DNA from: Methylobacterium sp.
GTDB taxonomy: Bacteria; Pseudomonadota; Alphaproteobacteria; Rhizobiales; Beijerinckiaceae
Length of the DNA stretch: 64,000 nt
NCBI RefSeq assembly: GCF_019745455.1
Contig: NZ_JAIETD010000041.1
Location: 62,001-126,000, forward strand
Reading direction: 5' to 3'
Below the pieces are notes generated by a model that saw only the letters and a program-made list of their open reading frames with translations, was not told the DNA's origin and did no database searches. The translations under genes and the position numbers were made by a program. Below, one piece after another: positions 8,729 through 19,021 of the stretch (position 1 is its first letter; each line of letters opens with the position of its first letter).

Positions 8729-10156
8729 TCAGGCGCTCTCGGCTAAAACCGGAGCGGCGTCTTCGGCCGGCTCGCAGCTGTCGTGGAAGCGGTAGGTGTT
8801 CCGGCCCTCGGCCTTCGACCGATAGAGCGCGAGGTCGGCCTGACGATAGAGGCCGTCGGCATCGAGGCCGGACTGGGGTCCGAACGAGATTCCGATGCTG
8901 AGGCCGACGGTTACCATGACGCCGTCGATATCGATCGGCTCGCGCACGGCCTTGATCAAACGTTGCGACAGCGTCCCGGCGCTGTCGGGCTGGTTCCCGC
9001 CCGTCAGCAGGATCATGAACTCGTCCCCGCCGAACCGGGCCAGGATGTCCTCCGTCCGGATGAGATGGCGCATGCGCTCGGCGATCGTCTTGAGCACGCT
9101 GTCGCCGGCCTGGTGACCGAGGGTGTCGTTCACCGCCTTGAAGCGATCGAGGTCCATGCACAGCACGGCGAACTGCCCGCCGTAGCGCCGGGCGCGCGCG
9201 ATCTCCTGGCTCAGGCGCTCCTGGAACAGGGTGCGGTTGGCGAGATCCGTCAGCGCATCGTGCCGGGCCATGTGGGCGATGCGGCGCTCGGCCACCATGC
9301 GCTCGTTCACGTCGCGCACGGCGGCAACGTAGCCGTCCGCGACGCCGGTCTTCGGGTCATGCGTCAAGCTGAAGGTCGCCTCGACCCAGGTCCAGGAACC
9401 GTCCTTGCGGCGGTAGCGCTGGCGACTCACCGCCTGTCGCACCGTGCCCTTGCAGACCTCGTCGAGCACGCGCCCGTAGGCCTCGGAATCGTCCGGATGG
9501 ACGAAGTCGAGCGGACGCGTCCCGACGAGTTCCTCTGGCGTGTAGCCGGTGATGGCCAAAGCTGCCGGGGAGACGTAGCGCCGGGTCGTATCGAGGGCCG
9601 AGCGGATAACCATGTCGCTCGCATTGTCGGCAAGGATGCGAAATCGCGCCTCGCTGTCCCGCAGATCCGCCTCGATCTTGGCCTGGCGCAGCTGCGCCAC
9701 CACCATGAGGGCGAGATCCTGGAGGTGGTGGCGCTGCTCCTCGTCGAAGCTGCGCGGCACGCTGTCGATGATGCAGAGGGTCCCGACCCGAAGCCCGGGT
9801 CCGATGATCAGCGGCGCGCCGGCATAGAACCGGATGCCGGGCGGGCCGGTGACCAGCGGGTTGTCGCAGAAGCGAAGGTCGCGGGTGGCGTCCTCGACGA
9901 TGAACGGGGTGTCGTCCATGATCGCGTAGGTGCAGAACGAAACGCCGCGCGAGGTCCCGTCCACCGAGATCCCGCATTTTGCCTTGAACCATTGCCGATC
10001 CGACTCCACGATGGAGATCAGTGCGATCGGAACGTCGAACAGAGCCTTGGCCGTCCGGCAGATCACGTCGAAGCGTGGATCGGGATGGAGCGCCAGCAGG
10101 TCTAGCTCGCAGATCGCGTCGAGCCTGGCGGATTCGTTCTCACCAACGGGATACAT
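8729..10156 (-). CDS. diguanylate cyclase with N-terminal GAF and PAS domains
   Basis: RTEDILARFGGDEFMILL (GGDEF active site with upstream RxxD I-site); GAF-like CTYAIMDDTPFIVEDA; PAS-type LDTTRRYVSPAALAITGYTPEELVG. Confidence 0.93.
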   Translation of the reverse strand: MYPVGENESARLDAICELDLLALHPDPRFDVICRTAKALFDVPIALISIVESDRQWFKAKCGISVDGTSRGVSFCTYAIMDDTPFIVEDATRDLRFCDNPLVTGPPGIRFYAGAPLIIGPGLRVGTLCIIDSVPRSFDEEQRHHLQDLALMVVAQLRQAKIEADLRDSEARFRILADNASDMVIRSALDTTRRYVSPAALAITGYTPEELVGTRPLDFVHPDDSEAYGRVLDEVCKGTVRQAVSRQRYRRKDGSWTWVEATFSLTHDPKTGVADGYVAAVRDVNERMVAERRIAHMARHDALTDLANRTLFQERLSQEIARARRYGGQFAVLCMDLDRFKAVNDTLGHQAGDSVLKTIAERMRHLIRTEDILARFGGDEFMILLTGGNQPDSAGTLSQRLIKAVREPIDIDGVMVTVGLSIGISFGPQSGLDADGLYRQADLALYRSKAEGRNTYRFHDSCEPAEDAAPVLAESA

Positions 10157-10261
10157 TCGTGCACCGAGCCTAGTTTCGACGGCCAGTTAGGACGGCCGGT
10201 CTTGGTCGTGCGTGAAGCTAGACTCGCAAATTTTAACGTTTGATGCATTTCCGGTCGCGAT

Positions 10262-11185
10262 TCACGTCAATTTCCTGGGAATGCCGGATGCTGGTTGAAA
10301 GCTTTGACATGACGCGCAGAAGAACGTCGAGCGTCCGGATTGGACGATTCGCTCCACGATCCCTTTGCAACTCTTGGCGGTACATGGCTGGCCTACTCGG
10401 TCGTAAACCCTGAAACGGTGCTGAAAGGCGCCGATACTTCCGTCGGTCAGTGCATAATCGCGCAAGGTCGACCCCCCAGCCGCCACCGCCTCGGTGAGTA
10501 CGTCGCGGATCGTCCTCGCGAGGAGCCGGGCTTTCGGCGTCGGCGCCCCGTCTGGCTTGGCGAGACTGCCCGCGGGCAGTTCCGGGTGCAGGCCGGCCCG
10601 GTGCAGGGCCTCGCAGACATAGATGTTGCCGAGGCCCGCGATCAGCCTCTGGTCGAGGAGCGCGCTCTTGAGTGGCGTAATCTTGTGGCGGAACAGCCGC
10701 GCCACGGCCTCCCCGGTGAGCCCCTCCCCGAGGGGCTCGATCCCCATACCGGCGAAATGCCGGCAGGCGGCGAGGTCCTGGGTCGGGACGAGGTCCATGA
10801 AGCCGAAGCGGCGGGCGTCGTTGTAGGTCACCGTGGCGCCGTTCGACATCGTCAGGACGACGTGGTCGTGCTTTGGCGTGCCGAGAGCCCCTTCGAGGTA
10901 GAAATCCCCCGGCGAGAGGTTGCGCCCGTCGGGCAGCTTCACGTCGAAGCGCCCGCTCATACCAAGATGCAGGATCAGGGTCTCCCCGGAATCGAGGGCG
11001 GCGGTGAGATACTTGGCGCGCCGCTCGAGGTCCGTGACCGTCGCGCCTTCGAGGCGCTCGGCGAAACGCTCAGGGAACGGGAACCGCAGATTCGGCCGCC
11101 GCAGGATGACGCGCGAGACGCGGGCGCCGACCATGGCCGGGCTCAGCCCCAGGCGGACGGTCTCGACTTCGGGCAACTCGGGCAT
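10262..11185 (-). CDS. mutM: formamidopyrimidine-DNA glycosylase
   Basis: N-terminus [15 protein letters not shown]-terminal zinc finger CTAKSC...[11 protein letters not shown]. Confidence 0.97.
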   Translation of the reverse strand: MPELPEVETVRLGLSPAMVGARVSRVILRRPNLRFPFPERFAERLEGATVTDLERRAKYLTAALDSGETLILHLGMSGRFDVKLPDGRNLSPGDFYLEGALGTPKHDHVVLTMSNGATVTYNDARRFGFMDLVPTQDLAACRHFAGMGIEPLGEGLTGEAVARLFRHKITPLKSALLDQRLIAGLGNIYVCEALHRAGLHPELPAGSLAKPDGAPTPKARLLARTIRDVLTEAVAAGGSTLRDYALTDGSIGAFQHRFRVYDRVGQPCTAKSCKGIVERIVQSGRSTFFCASCQSFQPASGIPRKLT

Positions 11186-11368
11186 GGCTCTCCTGGGGGA
11201 TGGGTCTCCGGCACGGGATGAGGGCGCTGAGCCTCAAATGGCGGATCGCGGCCGGGATCGGAAGGGCCGCATGGGCCGTGCGGCGTCACGCCTTCCCCTG
11301 ATCATCGGCCTTGAACCTGCATCGAACGGCCGGGTTGACCATCCTAGACCTTGTCCGAGGGACGATTC

Positions 11369-11614
11369 ATGACCCGCCTCGCCACCGTAGCCCTCCTCCT
11401 CTGTGCCGCCGCCCTCCCCCTCGGCACGGCACTGCCCGCGGCGGCGCAGAGCCCGTCGAAATCCTACCTTTTCCAGGAGCGCCAGCTCGGTGGGGCCTGC
11501 CCGCCACCCCTCAAATTCGCCGCAGGCGCCTGCGTCCGCCGCTGCCCTGCAGGTTATGAGGATAATGGCCGGACGTGCCGGTTCAGGAGCATGCGGGGTG
11601 GTGGTGGGCGGTGA
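11369..11614 (+). CDS. small secreted Cys-containing hypothetical protein
   Basis: signal peptide MTRLATVALLLCAAALPLGTALPAAAQ then a 4-Cys segment; start trimmed from TTG 11351 to ATG 11369. Confidence 0.6.
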   Translation: MTRLATVALLLCAAALPLGTALPAAAQSPSKSYLFQERQLGGACPPPLKFAAGACVRRCPAGYEDNGRTCRFRSMRGGGGR

Positions 11615-11751
11615 GGGCTGAGCCTCGCCATCCTCTCCGCACTTGCGGAGAGAGGCGATACGCAAGCCATGCCGTGTCCCGCCTCCATCCGGCGCATGGC
11701 GGTCCGCCCGAGCTTTCGCTATGACGCTCCCGCGGAAGGGTTGGGAGCGTC

Positions 11752-12525
11752 ATGGGTTCTGCCGAGAAGCCTGCCGGTGAGGCGAGCACGCATTTCGGGT
11801 TCGAGCGCGTCGCGCTCTCCGAGAAGCAGGCGCGGGTGGACGATGTCTTCCGCTCCGTGGCCAAGCGCTACGACGTCATGAACGACCTGATGTCCGGGGG
11901 CTTGCACCGGGCCTGGAAGTCGAACCTCGTGGCGATGCTGAGGCCGCCGCGAAACCGGCCGTTCCGCCATCTCGACGTGGCCGGCGGCACCGCCGACGTC
12001 GCCTTTCGGGTGCTCGAAGCCGGCGGGCGCGAGACCCACGTGACCGTGCTCGACATCAACGAGGCGATGCTCGGCGTCGGAGCCGAGCGGGCGGGCGACC
12101 GGTTCACCGGCCGGATCGACTTCGTCACCGCCAATGCCGAGGCGCTGCCGCTGCCGCGCGGTACCTTCGACGCCTACACCATCGCCTTCGGCATCCGGAA
12201 CGTGCCGCGGATCGAGGTCGCCCTGGCGGAGGCCTACCGGGTGCTCAAGCCCGGCGGGCGCTTCCTCTGCCTCGAATTCTCCAAGGTGGACCTCCCGGTC
12301 CTCGACCGGATCTACGACGCCTATTCCTTTCACGTGATCCCGCGTCTCGGGGCGCGGGTGGCGGGGGACTCGGAATCCTACCGCTACCTCGTCGAGTCGA
12401 TCCGCAAGTTCCCGACGCCGGGGCGCTTCGCCGGGATGATCGAGGCCGCCGGGTTCTCCCGCGTCAGCCATCGCCCGCTCACCGGGGGCATCGTCGCGAT
12501 CCATTCCGGCTGGAAGATCGCGTGA
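11752..12525 (+). CDS. ubiE: ubiquinone/menaquinone biosynthesis C-methyltransferase
   Basis: [50 protein letters not shown]. Confidence 0.97.
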   Translation: MGSAEKPAGEASTHFGFERVALSEKQARVDDVFRSVAKRYDVMNDLMSGGLHRAWKSNLVAMLRPPRNRPFRHLDVAGGTADVAFRVLEAGGRETHVTVLDINEAMLGVGAERAGDRFTGRIDFVTANAEALPLPRGTFDAYTIAFGIRNVPRIEVALAEAYRVLKPGGRFLCLEFSKVDLPVLDRIYDAYSFHVIPRLGARVAGDSESYRYLVESIRKFPTPGRFAGMIEAAGFSRVSHRPLTGGIVAIHSGWKIA

Positions 12526-12562
12526 GGGCCCTGCGAGCGGCTGGGTCGCGGGCGTCCCTCGG

Positions 12563-14119
12563 GTGCTAGGCGCCCTCGTCAACCTGGCGCGCGGGGCGCG
12601 GGTCGGCTTCGTGCTGGCGCGCGAGGGCGGGCTCGCCTTCGTCGACGCCGAGGCGCTGCCGCCGCATCTGCGCCTCGCCCTTCGTCTCGGGCGGATGCTG
12701 GAGCGGCCCGGCCTCGGCGGTGGCGCTGGACCGCTGCAGCGGGCTCTGACACGGCTCGGGCCGTCCTACGTCAAGTTCGGACAGTTCCTGGCGACGCGGC
12801 CCGACATCGTCGGCATGGATGCGGCCCTCGACCTTGAGCAGCTCCAGGACCGGGTGCCGCCCTTCCCGCAGGATATCGCCGAGAAGGTCGTCGTGGCGGC
12901 CTTCGGCAAGCCGATCCGGGAGATGTTCGTTTCTTTCAGCGCGCCGGTGGCGGCCGCCTCCATCGCCCAGGTCCACAAGGCGCATCTCCTCGATGCCGAT
13001 GGGACGCAGCGGGCGGTGGCCGTGAAGATCATGCGGCCGGGCGTGCGCGAGGGCTTTCAGCGCGACCTCGAGGTGATGCGTTTCATCGCCCGCGTCGTCC
13101 ACACGCTCTCGCCCAAGGCCGAGCGCCTGCGCCCGCGCGAGGTCGTCGAGATCCTCGCCCGATCGGTGATGATGGAGATGGATTTCCGGCTCGAAGCCGC
13201 CGCGATGTCGGAGCTCGCCGACAACACCCGCGACGACATTGATTTCCGGGTGCCCCGCCCCGAATGGGAGCTCACCGGCCGCGACGTGCTCACCAGCGAA
13301 TGGATCGAGGGCATCCGCCTCAACGACCGCGCCGCGATCCTCACCGCCGGCCACGACCCGGCGGCTTTGGGGCGCACGGTGATCCAGAGCTTCCTGCGCC
13401 ATGCGATCCGCGACGGCTTCTTCCACGCCGACATGCATCCGGGAAACCTGTTCGTGGATCCCGACGGCGTCCTCGTGGCGGTGGATTTCGGGATCATGGG
13501 CCGGCTCGGGCCGCGCGAGCGCCGCTTCCTCGCCGAGATCCTCCTCGGCTTCATCCTGCGCGACTACCGCCGCGTGGCGCAGGTGCATTTCGAGGCGGGC
13601 TACGTGCCGGCGCACCACTCCGTCGACGACTTCGCGCAGGCGATCCGGGCCATCGGCGAGCCGATCCACCAGCGCAAGGCCGACGAGATCTCGATGGCCA
13701 AGGTGCTGACGCTTCTCTTCGACATCACCGCGCTCTTCGACATGCGGACCCGCACCGAGCTCGTGATGCTGCAGAAGACCATGGTGGTAGTGGAGGGCGT
13801 CGCCCGCTCCTTGGACCCGAAGCTCGACATGTGGACCGGCGCCGAGCCGGTGGTGCGCGCCTGGGTCGCCCGCAACCTCGGACCGATCGGCAAGGCCGAG
13901 CAGGCCGGACGCGCAGTGCTGACCCTCGCCGAGGTGGTCGCCGACATCCCCGACATGGCGCAGCGCCTGCGCCGCGTCCTGGTGCGGCTCGACGAGAGCG
14001 CAGGCGAGGACGCGCTGCTGCTGCAGAGGCTCGCCCGCAAGGAGGGCCGCCGCGCCCACTGGTCGACGGCGGCGTTGTGGGCGATCGCCGTTGGGGCTCT
14101 GGTGATGGCGTTCCGGTGA
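12563..14119 (+). CDS. ubiB: 2-polyprenylphenol hydroxylase / ABC1-family atypical kinase
   Basis: LGPSYVKFGQFLATRPDIVG, AAASIAQVHKA, GFFHADMHPGNLFV, VDFGIMGRL. Confidence 0.96.
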   Translation: MLGALVNLARGARVGFVLAREGGLAFVDAEALPPHLRLALRLGRMLERPGLGGGAGPLQRALTRLGPSYVKFGQFLATRPDIVGMDAALDLEQLQDRVPPFPQDIAEKVVVAAFGKPIREMFVSFSAPVAAASIAQVHKAHLLDADGTQRAVAVKIMRPGVREGFQRDLEVMRFIARVVHTLSPKAERLRPREVVEILARSVMMEMDFRLEAAAMSELADNTRDDIDFRVPRPEWELTGRDVLTSEWIEGIRLNDRAAILTAGHDPAALGRTVIQSFLRHAIRDGFFHADMHPGNLFVDPDGVLVAVDFGIMGRLGPRERRFLAEILLGFILRDYRRVAQVHFEAGYVPAHHSVDDFAQAIRAIGEPIHQRKADEISMAKVLTLLFDITALFDMRTRTELVMLQKTMVVVEGVARSLDPKLDMWTGAEPVVRAWVARNLGPIGKAEQAGRAVLTLAEVVADIPDMAQRLRRVLVRLDESAGEDALLLQRLARKEGRRAHWSTAALWAIAVGALVMAFR

Positions 14120-14146
14120 GAATTCCGAGCGGCAATACGGCGACGG

Positions 14147-14172
14147 CGTTCGGTGTGCTATGATGCCGAACG
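14147..14172. promoter_or_regulatory. inverted repeat upstream of antitoxin gene (putative autoregulatory operator)
   Basis: CGTTCGG-N12-CCGAACG perfect 7-bp arms, 11 bp before the antitoxin ATG. Confidence 0.45.
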
Positions 14173-14182
14173 AGGTGAGATC

Positions 14183-14419
14183 ATGACCGACGTTGTGGAG
14201 CTGGCCTTCGAGGCCGTCCGTCAGATGCCGCCCGCCGAGCGGGACAGCATGGCGCAGGCCATTCTCACTCTTGCCCGTCAGGACGACGGGCCGCTCGACA
14301 TCGAGCCGGAGCACCTGTCCTCCGTCCTCGAAGGGCTGGCGCAAATCGAGCGCGGCGAGTTCACCGAGGGCGACCCTGCCGAACTGGTCGCCGCCGCGTT
14401 TCGCCGCCATCGGCCTTGA
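14183..14419 (+). CDS. putative antitoxin of ParE-type TA module
   Basis: 78-aa acidic protein whose stop overlaps the toxin start; start set at ATG 14183. Confidence 0.7.
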   Translation: MTDVVELAFEAVRQMPPAERDSMAQAILTLARQDDGPLDIEPEHLSSVLEGLAQIERGEFTEGDPAELVAAAFRRHRP

Positions 14420-14745
14420 AGCTACGCCTTTCCCCGCGGGCCGAGGCCGACCTCGACAGCATCGCCGCCTACCTTGCAGCCCGCGACCCGCAGGCCTTGC
14501 AGCACGTTCAGGATCAGCTTGCTGCGGCTTTGCGGTTGCTTCTCGATCACCCGCAGGCGGGGCGCCATGTCGGTCGAGGACTGCGCCGCCTCTCCGTGCC
14601 GCGCCTCCCCTACCTGATCGTCTATCGTGTGGATGAAGCCGCCGAAGCCGTCGCCGTCGCCACCATCCGCCATACCGCCCGTCGTCTAGACCCGGCCGGC
14701 ATTCGTTGGCTGATGCTTCCACGGGGGACGGATCCCCACCCTTGA
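14416..14745 (+). CDS. RelE/ParE-family toxin
   Basis: MKLRLSPRAEADLDSIAAYLAARDP...HPQAGRHV...LRRLSVPRLPYLIVYRVD..VAVATIRHTARR. Confidence 0.88.
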   Translation: MKLRLSPRAEADLDSIAAYLAARDPQALQHVQDQLAAALRLLLDHPQAGRHVGRGLRRLSVPRLPYLIVYRVDEAAEAVAVATIRHTARRLDPAGIRWLMLPRGTDPHP

Positions 14746-14775
14746 CGCGCCTCACCAAATGCCTGTGGTAGAGCC

Positions 14776-16044
14776 ATGTCCCAGTCTCTCGGCGGACGCC
14801 GCATCCTTCTCGTCATCGGCGGCGGTATCGCGGCCTACAAGGCGCTCGACCTGATCCGGCGCCTGCGTGAGCGCGGGGCGCAGGTGCGCCCGCTCCTCAC
14901 CGCCGGGGCTCAGGAATTCGTGACGCCGCTCGCCGCCGCGGCGCTGGCCGGGGAGCGCGCCCATACCGACTTGTTCGATCGGGCCGAGGAGGCCGATATC
15001 GGACATATCAAGCTCGCGCGCGATGCCGACGCGGTCGTGGTCGCGCCTGCCACCGCCAACCTGATGGCCAGGATGGCGCAGGGCGATGCCTCCGACCTTG
15101 CCTCGACGGTGCTCCTCGCCACCACCCTGCCGATCCTCATCGCGCCGGCCATGAACGTGCGGATGTGGCAGCACCCGGCGACGCAGCGAAACCTCACCAC
15201 CTTGCAGGCCGACGGGGTGCATGTCGTCGGCCCTAACGAGGGCGCCATGGCCGAGGCGGAGTTCGGCCCGGGCCGGCTTGCAGAACCCGTCGAGATCGCC
15301 GACGCCGTCGAGGCGATGCTGGGAGCAGCGCAACAGGCTGGCGGCTTCGGCTTTCTCGCCGACCGGGCATCCGGGAAGCTGCGCGAGAGGCCCCTTGCCG
15401 GCAAGCACGTCCTTGTCACCTCCGGGCCGACCCACGAGCCGATCGATCCGGTCCGCTACATCGCCAACCGCTCGTCAGGGCGGCAGGGCCACGCCATCGC
15501 CGCCGCCGCCGCCGTGGCCGGTGCCACGGTGACGTTGATCTCGGGGCCCGTCGCGCTCCCCGATCCGGCCGGCGTGACGGTGGTCCGCGTCGAGACCGCC
15601 CGAGAGATGCTGGCGGCGGTCGAGGCGGCGCTACCCGCCGACATCGCGGTTTTCGCCGCCGCGGTGGGAGATTGGCGTCCCGAGGCGACGCTCGGAACCA
15701 AGATCAAGAAGGACGGCACGGCGGTGCCGCCCCTCGGTCTCGTCGAGAATCCCGATATCCTCGCTACGATCGCAGGGCGTGGCGAAAGACGCCCAACCCT
15801 GGTCGTCGGCTTCGCCGCCGAGACCGATTCGGTCCTCGACAATGCCCGCGCCAAGCTCGTCCGCAAGGGCTGCGACCTTCTCGTCGCCAACGACGTCTCG
15901 GCCGAGGGCGGAGTCATGGGCGGCCTGTCCAATACGATCCATCTCATCACCCGCGACGGCGCGGTCGAGACCTGGCCGACCCTCGACAAGGACGAGGTCG
16001 GACGCCGGCTCGTCGCCCGCTTCCGCGACCTCATTTGCGGGTGA
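14776..16044 (+). CDS. coaBC: bifunctional phosphopantothenoylcysteine decarboxylase/phosphopantothenate-cysteine ligase
   Basis: LVIGGGIAAYKALDLIRRL, APAMNVRMWQHPATQRNL, VTSGPTHEPIDPVRYIANRSSGRQGHAIA. Confidence 0.97.
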   Translation: MSQSLGGRRILLVIGGGIAAYKALDLIRRLRERGAQVRPLLTAGAQEFVTPLAAAALAGERAHTDLFDRAEEADIGHIKLARDADAVVVAPATANLMARMAQGDASDLASTVLLATTLPILIAPAMNVRMWQHPATQRNLTTLQADGVHVVGPNEGAMAEAEFGPGRLAEPVEIADAVEAMLGAAQQAGGFGFLADRASGKLRERPLAGKHVLVTSGPTHEPIDPVRYIANRSSGRQGHAIAAAAAVAGATVTLISGPVALPDPAGVTVVRVETAREMLAAVEAALPADIAVFAAAVGDWRPEATLGTKIKKDGTAVPPLGLVENPDILATIAGRGERRPTLVVGFAAETDSVLDNARAKLVRKGCDLLVANDVSAEGGVMGGLSNTIHLITRDGAVETWPTLDKDEVGRRLVARFRDLICG

Positions 16045-16289
16045 GAACGAACCATCGGCCCCGCACGGCGTTAAGGCTTGACTAACTTCTCGCACCGCAT
16101 CATTGCGGTGCCATCGTCGGCCCGGACTTTTGTCCGGTGCGGCGGCTCCACAGGAACGACTGAACCCCATGCCCAGCGACAGTAGTCGATGGACCGCGCC
16201 GCCTTCGGCCGAGAGCGTGCTTCGCGCCTGATCATGTGATCGGGCTCGCCCGCGCCGGCCCCTGGCGGCCGGTCGAACGAGGTGAGCCC

Positions 16290-16499
16290 ATGACCCTTTC
16301 TCACGTGATATTCCGCCGTGGCCGCGTGTGCCGTGCCGGACCACGCCCCGACGCCAGCGTCGCTCTGATCATGTTCGTGATGATGTCGCTGGTCTTCGGG
16401 CCGATTATCGGCGTGCACCTCGTCGCCGCCTTCGCTCCCGCCGATTTCCAGCCGACCGTGGTCTCGCATTCGAGCGAGCGGCCCTCTACTCGCGGCTGA
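16290..16499 (+). CDS. doubtful small membrane ORF
   Basis: 69 aa with one hydrophobic segment (LIMFVMMSLVFGPIIGVHLVAAF) in the coaBC-rpsT intergenic region. Confidence 0.25.
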   Translation: MTLSHVIFRRGRVCRAGPRPDASVALIMFVMMSLVFGPIIGVHLVAAFAPADFQPTVVSHSSERPSTRG

Positions 16500-16693
16500 T
16501 CAGGCGCGGATGAGCGGAAGCAGCGGATCGCGTTGACGGATGGTGAGCGCGTGTCTATAGACGCCGCTTCGCCGACAGGCCGCGCCAACGCAGCCCGTCG
16601 GCTTCGCCATTGCCCGAACAACCTTCGCGCGACGACCGACATCTGAAAGCCTGCGGGCTTGTCGGCATCGCCTCACTTGAATGAGGATGCCCC

Positions 16694-16960
16694 ATGGCCA
16701 ACACCGTGTCGGCCAAGAAGATGACCCGCAAGATCGCGAAGCGCACCGCGATCAATCGCTCGCGCCGCAGCCGCATGCGCACTTTCGTCCGCAAGGTCGA
16801 GGAGGCCATCGCCGCCGGCGACCAGTCAAACGCCCTGACTGCCCTGCGGCAGGCCGAGCCCGAGATCATGCGGGCCGCTCAGCACGGCATCGTCCATAAG
16901 AACAACGCCTCCCGGAAGGTTTCGCGCCTCGCCGCGCGGGTCAAGGCGCTCGCCGCCTGA
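16694..16960 (+). CDS. rpsT: 30S ribosomal protein S20
   Basis: [39 protein letters not shown]. Confidence 0.97.
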   Translation: MANTVSAKKMTRKIAKRTAINRSRRSRMRTFVRKVEEAIAAGDQSNALTALRQAEPEIMRAAQHGIVHKNNASRKVSRLAARVKALAA

Positions 16961-16988
16961 CACCTCCCGACAGGGACTGCTTCGATGG

Positions 16989-17016
16989 AAGCCCGGCCTG
17001 ATGGCCGGGCTTTTTT
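16989..17016 (+). terminator. intrinsic terminator of rpsT
   Basis: AAGCCCGGCC-TGAT-GGCCGGGCTT followed by TTTT. Confidence 0.9.
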
Positions 17017-17060
17017 CGTTTTCGGACGACCAGTTCGTGAGCCGGTTCGCGTTAACCCTA

Positions 17061-17321
17061 GAGTCGAATCTAGGCCGTTGCGGAGTCTAGATGTGCTGTG
17101 TAGATTAATGATGTCTCGCTAAAAGCGATAAAGTTCACACTTTATTTAGCTCTGCCCGAATCGACCGAAGATATCCCAGGCAGCTCGACTCTCGCCGTCG
17201 TGTCGGAGCCCGCTCGAAGACTCGCATTGCTCCCGCGAGAGTGGGATTTGTTAGGAGAACCGTAGCTTATTGTTGATAGCCATCTTGGATCGGCAAAAGC
17301 GCGCGGTGATGGGCTTGACTC
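17061..17321. promoter_or_regulatory. cluster of seven GANTC (CcrM) motifs upstream of dnaA
   Basis: GANTC at 17061, 17066, 17083, 17158, 17187, 17219 and 17317; TTAACC at 17052. Confidence 0.6.
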
Positions 17322-17424
17322 CCCCGCGATGATCTGGGTCTCGCGATATCCTCGTGGGGCTTGACGAACGTCCAGTGTGCGTACGCGACGACGGCGGTGC
17401 CCCGCCCTCTGCGCGAGGAGAGTG

Positions 17425-18933
17425 ATGATGCAGGTCGAGGGTAGCGCGGCGGATGACGGCGAGATCGGCAGGAACGGTGCCAGTACGGCGGAATGTGCAG
17501 CCGCTTGGGTGCGGGTCAAACGCCGCCTGAGGGCCGAGCTCGGCGAGGACGTTTTCGCGAGCTGGTTCGCTCGCCTCGAACTCGACGCGGTCACCGCCGG
17601 AACGGCGCGGCTGACCGTGCCGACCCGATTCCTCAAGAGCTGGATCGAATCGCATTACCTCGACCGTGTGCTCAACACCTTCCGCAGCGAAGTCGAGAGC
17701 GTGACGCGGATCGAGGTCGGTGTCCGTGGTGCCGCCGCTCCGGTGCGCGTCGCCCCGGCGGTGCAGAAGCCGACCGCCCCTGCGAGCCCTTTGGCCCGTT
17801 TGCAGGCCTCGCCCGCGCTCCCCGCATCCCATCCCGGCGAATCGCAGGGGGCGAGTGAGGCCGAGGGTGCCGCCCGTGCCGATGCCGGCGATCTCAGCGG
17901 CGCCCCCCTCGACAACCGCCTTACTTTCTCGAGCTTCGTCGTCGGTCGCTCCAACGCCCTGGCGCATGCCGCCGCCGAGCGCGTCGCGCGCCATGACGGA
18001 GGGCCGGCCCTCTACAACCCACTCTACCTCCATGCCGGTGTGGGCCTCGGCAAGACCCACCTCCTCCACGCGATCGGCCACGTCACCCGCGAGTCCGGCA
18101 AGCGTGTGATCTACCTCACCGCCGACCGCTTCATGTACGGCTTCGTGAACGCCCTCAAGACGCAGAACGCCCTTGCCTTCAAGGAGCGCCTGCGCGCCAT
18201 CGACCTCCTCATCCTCGATGACGTCCAGTTCATCCAGGGCAAGTCGATTCAGGCTGAGTTCGGCCACACGATCAATGCCCTGATCGATGCCGGCCGCCAG
18301 ATCGTGGTGGCGTCCGACCGGCCTCCCACCGAACTCGAAGCCCTCGACGAGCGCGTGCGCTCGCGCCTCGGCGGCGGCCTCGTCGTGGAGATCGGCAGCC
18401 TCGACGAGACCCTGCGGGCCTCGATCCTCTCCGCGCGACTCGCCGCGGTGCGGCTCACGCATCCCGGCTTCGAGGTGTCGCCGACGGTCGCCGCCTACGT
18501 CGCCCGATCGATCACCGCCAACGGCCGCGACCTCGAAGGCGCGGTCAACCGGCTCCTCGCCCATGCCACCCTCACGGGCACGGCCGTGACCCTGGAAACG
18601 GCCGAGACCGCGATCCGCGACCTCGTCAAGAACCGCGAGCCGAAGCGCATCAAGATCGAGGACATCCAGAAGCTGGTGGCCTCCCGCTATAACGTCTCCC
18701 GGTCCGACATCCTGTCCGAGCGGCGCACCGCCGCCGTGGTCAAGCCGCGCCAGATCGCCATGTACCTTTCGAAGGTGCTGACCCTGCGCTCGCTCCCCGA
18801 GATCGGTCGGCGTTTCGGCGGGCGCGACCACACCACGGTGCTCCACGCCGTGCGCAAGATCGACAAGCTGATCGGTGAGGATTCGGTGTTGTCCGAGGAG
18901 GTCGAACTCCTCAAGCGCATGCTGCAGGATTGA
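17425..18933 (+). CDS. dnaA: chromosomal replication initiator DnaA
   Basis: [22 protein letters not shown] Walker [15 protein letters not shown]-terminal [20 protein letters not shown]; start assigned to ATG 17425. Confidence 0.97.
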   Translation: MMQVEGSAADDGEIGRNGASTAECAAAWVRVKRRLRAELGEDVFASWFARLELDAVTAGTARLTVPTRFLKSWIESHYLDRVLNTFRSEVESVTRIEVGVRGAAAPVRVAPAVQKPTAPASPLARLQASPALPASHPGESQGASEAEGAARADAGDLSGAPLDNRLTFSSFVVGRSNALAHAAAERVARHDGGPALYNPLYLHAGVGLGKTHLLHAIGHVTRESGKRVIYLTADRFMYGFVNALKTQNALAFKERLRAIDLLILDDVQFIQGKSIQAEFGHTINALIDAGRQIVVASDRPPTELEALDERVRSRLGGGLVVEIGSLDETLRASILSARLAAVRLTHPGFEVSPTVAAYVARSITANGRDLEGAVNRLLAHATLTGTAVTLETAETAIRDLVKNREPKRIKIEDIQKLVASRYNVSRSDILSERRTAAVVKPRQIAMYLSKVLTLRSLPEIGRRFGGRDHTTVLHAVRKIDKLIGEDSVLSEEVELLKRMLQD

Positions 18934-18977
18934 GGCACGGGAACACCGCCCTCCTTCCATCGCTTCTGTCGTGACTG

Positions 18978-19003
18978 GGCCGCCCATCCCGGGGCGGCCT
19001 TTC
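18978..19003 (+). terminator. possible terminator after dnaA
   Basis: GGCCGCCC-loop-GGGCGGCC then TTTC. Confidence 0.5.
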
Positions 19004-19021
19004 GCACGGAATGACCTATCG

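Noticed and set aside
12566-14758. 730-aa antisense ORF across ubiB and the TA module
   Set aside because: Spans several confirmed genes on the other strand; composition typical of GC-rich antisense artefact
16961-17424. oriC at the dnaA upstream region
   Set aside because: No canonical TTATCCACA-type DnaA boxes seen; region looks regulatory (GANTC cluster) rather than an origin; GC-skew would be needed
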